From Membranipora membranacea (Eukaryota; Bryozoa; Gymnolaemata; Cheilostomatida; Membraniporidae), in NCBI GenBank assembly GCA_914767715.1, contig OU612074.1, positions 13,070,062 to 13,134,061 on the forward strand: a stretch of DNA of 64,000 nucleotides, read 5' to 3'. Under the pieces are notes generated by a model that was given only the letters and a program-made list of their open reading frames with translations, had not been told where the DNA came from and ran no database searches. Positions within the stretch are counted from its first letter, which is position 1, and each line of letters starts with the position of its first letter. The position numbers and the translations under genes are program-made. Shown here in pieces: positions 59,236 to 64,000 of the stretch.

Positions 59236-61372
59236 CTATCTCCTTTTTGCTCCAATTCCAAATCCTGTGTCGAAAAAGTCACCACTACTCCCACTGAAGA
59301 TCGTTCCTCCATTGCTTGAGAAGACACCTCCGCCTCCATTGTTTGATAAGATACCACCACCTCCGATGTTTGAGAAGCCTCCACCACCTCCGATGTTTGT
59401 AAATCCTCCTCCATTGGTTAAAAGGCCACCTCCGTTTCCAATGTTTGTAATTCCCGCTACGCTGTTGAAAATACTTCCTTGCAATCCATTTCCAATCACC
59501 TGATTGCCACCTCCAACTCCTTGAAGGCCACCAAAGACCTGATTACCACCGAACCCACCGACAGCCCCACCAAATCCTCCGACAGCCCCACCGAACCCAC
59601 CGACAGCCCCACCGAATCCTCCGGCAGCCCCACCATTGAGGGAGGAGGCATCCTGAGCTTGTAAGATGGTATTGTCAGCGAAAGCCAGATTATCTTTGGC
59701 ATCAAGAGTGTTTTGTTGGGCAAGCTGCAAAATAAAAACAGATGAGGTGAGATGGATACAATAGTGTGTACTGTTGTTGATAACTTTATCCATCTTCTGA
59801 ACTGGATTTCCAATAGGAAAATAGGCTGATGTGATAAACAATCCCATATGTGGCGTGAAGTAACAATTGATCTCCGACCAGTAACGATATTTGCCATTCT
59901 AAAGTTCTCTAAGAATATAAGGGTGCTGCATTGGCACAATTGGGAGAGACTTACATTTGCGTTTAGGGCTGCCTGGTCAACAACTTGTGCTTGTTTGATC
60001 CCTTCTGCCGCAACATTTTCCTGCTTGGCCACGTTGTCGATGACTTGGAGTTGTTCACCTTTGCTCACCTTAGCTCCTTCGTCGAGGGAAAAGGCACCTT
60101 TCTCTGTTTTATAATCGTCTTCAGAAAATTGCAGTGCTGTAAACAAAGAGAGGAAACAATGTCTGTGAGTCTGGTAACCTTCATTTGTTGAAATAATCTG
60201 AATTTTAGGCAGATGTCTGTATGTTCAACATGAGCATCGAACATATTCATCTCTCATTATGACACCTGGTATGTATGGCTACAGAGTTCAAAGGCATGAA
60301 AAGTTGAGCTGCTACTAAACATGCTGATGAGATAAACATTACTGAAGACATCATGTTGGCTTACATAGTTTGAGACCCCAAAACCATTCCCCTGCCTTAT
60401 AGCTCCTATCCCCGGCCAGACGACCAGCGGAAGGCTTGGTTAGCAAAATATGCCATATGCTATATGTATAGAACTGGTTCATATATAATCTTTTACACAT
60501 GATTCATACTTATTACTGTGATAATCAGTTACATCTATCTGTTGTGCTGTGATATGCTCACTCCTGCATATTGTATCTCAGACTCCTGTTTAGATATAAA
60601 CATTCAAATATAATTTTGTATAAGTGAGATATACTAACCGACTCTATTTCCTTTCGCCTTACTGCTAGCTGCATCAAAGTTTGAGAATTCTGCAGCGTCC
60701 TTGTAGTCTCCAAAGTTGACGCCGCTCTCTTTAAGTACCTTGTTACCTGCACTCACCTTCTCACCTACATTCTCTGCCACTGCCAGGTTATCAGCTGCAT
60801 TCAAAGCCTAAAAGTGAAAATGGAATTTTATTAAAGTCGAAAGAAGTTTTATTAACTCATTATCGGGTACTACATCTCCAACCTACAATATTACACTTAG
60901 TGTGTAATATTACACTTAGTGTGTAATATTACACTTAGTGTGTAATATTACACTTAGTGTGTAATGAAACAGTTTGTTTTTGTAGATCATAATCAATAGG
61001 AAAATCAGCAGCAGCTGAAAGGTAAGTGATATACGGGCAATGGACGGTTACTGATATGCTTCGCTATAGGAAGTGCACAAAGCGATTAAGTTTCATTCTT
61101 TTCTCATCGATTGGAGCAAAATAATTTTGATATCATATCTAAAGAAAAAATTTAGTATAAAATATTGTTTAAGATATTTGGATGCTCACCACTTTCTCTG
61201 CGTTGCTTTTAGCTAAGTCAGTCTCTTGTCCCAGTTTGAACTGCTCCCCAGCGTTTAGTCCTGACTGGGTTTGGGCACTTACTCCTGCCTGCTGTTGATT
61301 CAACAGTTGGGCCTGAATTACTTGTGTACAGCAATAAAGTGCCACCAGGCTTGTTAGGGTGAATCTATTCAT
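59236..61372 (-). CDS. secreted Ala/Asn-rich protein with Gly-rich repeats, cluster paralog C
   Basis: Four coding exons: 61372-61190 (61 codons), 60807-60639 (169 bases), 60136-59955 (182 bases) and 59724-59236 (163 codons with stop TAG), 340 residues. The signal peptide is TLTSLVALYCCTQVIQAQ. The modules parallel paralog B: SGLNAGEQFKLGQETDLAKS, then ALNAADNLAVAENVGEKVSA and SGVNFGDYKDAAEF, then DDYKTEKGAFSLDEGAKVSK, then LAQQNTLDAKDNLAFADN. The tail has two glycine repeats, GGFGGAV (four units) and NIGGGGGFSNIGGGG-type units, ending GIGAKRR. Middle-exon lengths are identical to A and B. No known family is recognised; an extracellular matrix or fibre role is inferred. The promoter is at about 62.02 kb and the 5' untranslated exon ends at 61921. 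Confidence 0.85.
60888..60965. repeat. 19-base tandem repeat, 4 copies, each self-complementary
   Basis: Unit ATTACACTTAGTGTGTAAT repeated four times without change. The unit has inverted arms ATTACAC and GTGTAAT, so the array could form serial hairpins. It lies in intron 1 of paralog C. Confidence 0.95.
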
Positions 61373-61699
61373 TCTTTTGATGTCGTTTTGTTTTATCGTC
61401 TGTAATATTAGAGAAACTGTGGAAATGAAGTAGATATAAAGTATACTCTATGAGTCCCATATGCCCAGTTCTGTATTTTTGCTGTCAGTCTAACCATAGT
61501 AAAATCTGAGTAGCAAAATGTCAGGTTTGCTCTTAAAAAAACATTTGGCCACTTCTCCCAGCGGGTTGGATTACAGATTCAGGGTGATTAACCAATATCA
61601 ATATTTCATTTCGAAATATGTTTTTTGGGAAAGCAAACAAAACCTCAGTAGAGCCATTTGTCTTTGAACCCTGAACCTTTCAAATGAGGAACAGACACT

Positions 61700-61796
61700 C
61701 TATAAAGAGCTTGAAAAATCAAATCTGGCGCCAAACATCGGTCAGTGAGTAGTGGCAAGCCGATTGCGCTAAAGGATTTGGCCATCTTAACACCCC
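61700..61796. repeat. SINE-like tRNA-derived head upstream of paralog C
   Basis: On the minus strand TTAAGATGGCCAAATCCTTT is followed by AGCGCAATCGGCTTGCC, resembling the polymerase III-type heads at 10865-11045. It lies in the 5' untranslated intron of paralog C. Confidence 0.4.
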
Positions 61797-61920
61797 AAAA
61801 AGGAGTAACAGTGATTAGAATCATTTATACATAAGGATATGTTGATATCCAATATGGATATCCACAACACCTTTTGTATATCTTGTAAACAGAAACACAA
61901 TATATATGATAGTTACAAAC

Positions 61921-62030
61921 CTGTAAATGATGTTGAGACCAGCTCAGAATCAGACTGAATGATGGGAGGTTATCTCTGAAATCTACCGGAGATCTGATGA
62001 GTTATCTGGTCATGCTGAGATTATATACCC
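61921..62030 (-). promoter_or_regulatory. TATA box and 5' untranslated exon of paralog C
   Basis: GGGTATATAA (62030-62021, minus strand) precedes a leader with AGATCTCCGGTAGATTTC (61995-61978) and GAGCTGGTCTC (61945-61935), ending at TTTACAG|GTTTGT (61921). The leader splices to ATTACAG|ACGATA at 61399, 27 bases before the ATG. The two leader words are shared with paralogs B and A. Confidence 0.7.
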
Positions 62031-64000
62031 TAACCTGGTATCACTGTGTTCTATGTAAATAAACACGGATGCTGCTCCTTATCTTAAGTACTGTACATCC
62101 CCAGTATACCACACTTTGGTAGGAGATCGTATATGCGTGCTATGAGAATGTGGAGATATGTCCGTGAAAACAGTCAGCTTGACAATAATTTTGCTGGGGA
62201 TATACAGTAGGTGTCAGTTGTTGGATTAACGTGTACCGCTTTGCGTTAATTAAACCTTGATAAAAACTAATATTTAAGCTGGGATCGCCTTATCTAAGAT
62301 AATCTTCTCTAATCTCCTGACATTTATTTTTTATGCTCTATCATCGATTTTATTTACTGTGGTCATTGGTTATGGTTTAAGTTAAGGCGTGGCCTTAGAG
62401 TGATAATCGACGCTATCTCAAGGTGGTAAAAAATATACACAAAAAGGAAATTCATTCACAGACACGGCAGAATTAATTACTACTGTATTACATCATCAGA
62501 TTTTAGGTATTATAAAGAAAAAAGGTATCAGATGGTTGGTTCAGAGTGATGATTTATCCAATCTTCAATAATTGTTAGACATGTCATAACAGTACAGATT
62601 AAAAGAATTATCCTAATAAAGTCTTAGACAGTCTGCTGAAGCCATCCGCGGCTGAAACACTTTTGATTTTTACAAAACAGCAAAAAAGGACCCTTTTTAT
62701 TGTTGCGAAACTTGCAAGATACTAATTTTTACTGCATTAGATATTGGGAAATCATGTTATTGAAGAGAGATTTATGGGTTTGGGGTTTTGGCGCAAAAAC
62801 TTACAAATATTGTACGAACAGATCAGTCAACAAAGCAGCAAAATGATGAATTTCTGAGTAATCCAACGTTGCAGCCTAAATACTAACAAATATCTGACTC
62901 TTCTGAGGGCAACCACAGAGTCAGATATTTGTTCACAAAAAAACAACACTACCAATATACTTAAATATCCAGGTACAGCATCTCGTATCACATTATGAGA
63001 GAGGTTAGTGATTTAGGATAAGTACTGCATTCACCTATTAGATGGCCAAATAGACGGATGTCTGATGATAAATAATGGATTATCCTCTCAATAATTAATA
63101 TCCTCTAGCAGATTTACAACAACACAGTATTCTCAGTAACAATAAAAATCTTGTAGTATTAAAACCTTACATTAGATAGACGTCCCAGTATATATCACAA
63201 AGAGATTGTAGTTACGTTTCATGACTCATGACTTTTGTTAACAACTCTCAAAATTGGTAGCATTTTGCTGCAATTCTGAACCAGACTTTTGACTGCTGCA
63301 GCCTCAGTATAGCTTGTAAAGAATGTATTAAAACTTGTTTCACTTTGGCTTGTTCGCATAAACATGAAATTAAATAGAATTATGCGCTTGGTTATTGAAA
63401 TCCGTGTTTAACCAAGACTGATCATCATTGGTTCCCACCACCACCACAACGATCCCCAGCGTAGTGGAATTGGAAAGTTTTGGTTGAGGTAACGTGTTTC
63501 CCACCAATATACTGAGCTGATCATTTCAAGAGATCAGAGGTTAGATCCTTGGTTAGGGGTGGAACGACTTCTTGAGGTTGGAGTTGGATTTCGGATACCA
63601 GACCTCTGGCGCGCACTTTTGCATTGTTTTATGATCTCAGGCTAACCAGTTTGCTGACATTAGCTATTACCCCTCTCTGCGTTCGAGTCAAGACAAGCAC
63701 AGGAACGTATTCTGACATTTCTCTGTCCACGGTGGTGTTATACATATTGAGATTCAGTACCCCAGCTGGTTTGATTAATGGACATGGGTGGGGTTGGTTT
63801 CTTATAACCCCAGTATCAAAATCAGTTTCAGACACTCAAGCTGGATGTGATTGAGTAATACCATTAAAGAGAGGATTTGCTTGTCAACCTAGAATTTCTA
63901 ATCCCAATATTAACGGACTGTCATTAGGCGAAATTGAGTATCTAACTCTTGGTGAAAAATTGATGATCAGAGAAAGGGTGATGCAATTTTAATAATGGCC
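62031..64000. other. gene-free right end of the window
   Basis: No coding exon or RNA gene was supported. Near 62885-62930 a short inverted pair (CAAATATCTGACTCT and AGAGTCAGATATTTG) forms a 15-base perfect hairpin. The last 600 bases look like decayed interspersed repeat. Confidence 0.45.

Noticed and set aside
59267-59664. Plus-strand proline-rich and TDSPTE-repeat frames
   Set aside because: Antisense shadows of the glycine-rich exon of paralog C.

Overview
This window comes from an animal (metazoan) nuclear genome. Genes are split by GT-AG introns and coding is sparse. The DNA is AT-rich and full of short repeats and fold-back elements. Recognisable families include ribosomal protein L13a, the KEOPS subunit LAGE3/Pcc1, uridine-cytidine kinase, a KIAA1549-like mucin-type membrane protein, a chitin-binding peritrophin protein and a CR1/L2-like retrotransposon remnant. 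I infer an invertebrate, perhaps a lophotrochozoan such as a mollusc or brachiopod, from the peritrophin protein and the silk-like secreted proteins. The sequence does not prove a species.

Layout, left to right. 1-117: end of an unidentified + strand exon. 3763-4962 (-): two-exon LAGE3/Pcc1. 7446-9549 (+): six-exon RPL13A. 10315-11752 (-): two-exon secreted protein with a chitin-binding peritrophin domain and an apple/PAN-like segment. 13575-26094 (-): a gene of at least 16 exons for a KIAA1549-like type I membrane mucin, with a tRNA-Gly(TCC) gene on the opposite strand in one intron. 26.1-31.6 kb: gene-poor and repeat-rich. 31595-34764 (+): six-exon uridine-cytidine kinase. 40348-44550 (+): two-coding-exon small membrane protein with a PPxY motif. 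47526-49866, 53950-56678 and 59236-61372 (all -): three tandem paralogs for secreted proteins with an Ala/Gln/Asn-rich front and a Gly-rich tail.

The strongest candidate for something undescribed is the three-gene cluster. All three genes have four coding exons, and the two middle coding exons are exactly 169 and 182 bases in every copy. Each has a TATA box and a 5' untranslated intron, and they share short leader motifs. The C-terminal exon has diverged into different glycine repeats. This looks like a lineage-specific, co-regulated family of extracellular structural proteins (for example shell, cuticle, adhesive or egg coat). That use is inference.

A second theme is the density of very small palindromic elements. 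They include families with 9-10 base target duplications, a 357-base hAT-like element with an 8-base duplication, a three-copy GGGCCC-bordered fold-back family, and a dispersed palindrome of the form CAAGGAGTWACTCCTTG. Intron-exon coordinates were worked out by hand from splice consensus and reading-frame continuity, so individual boundaries may be off.
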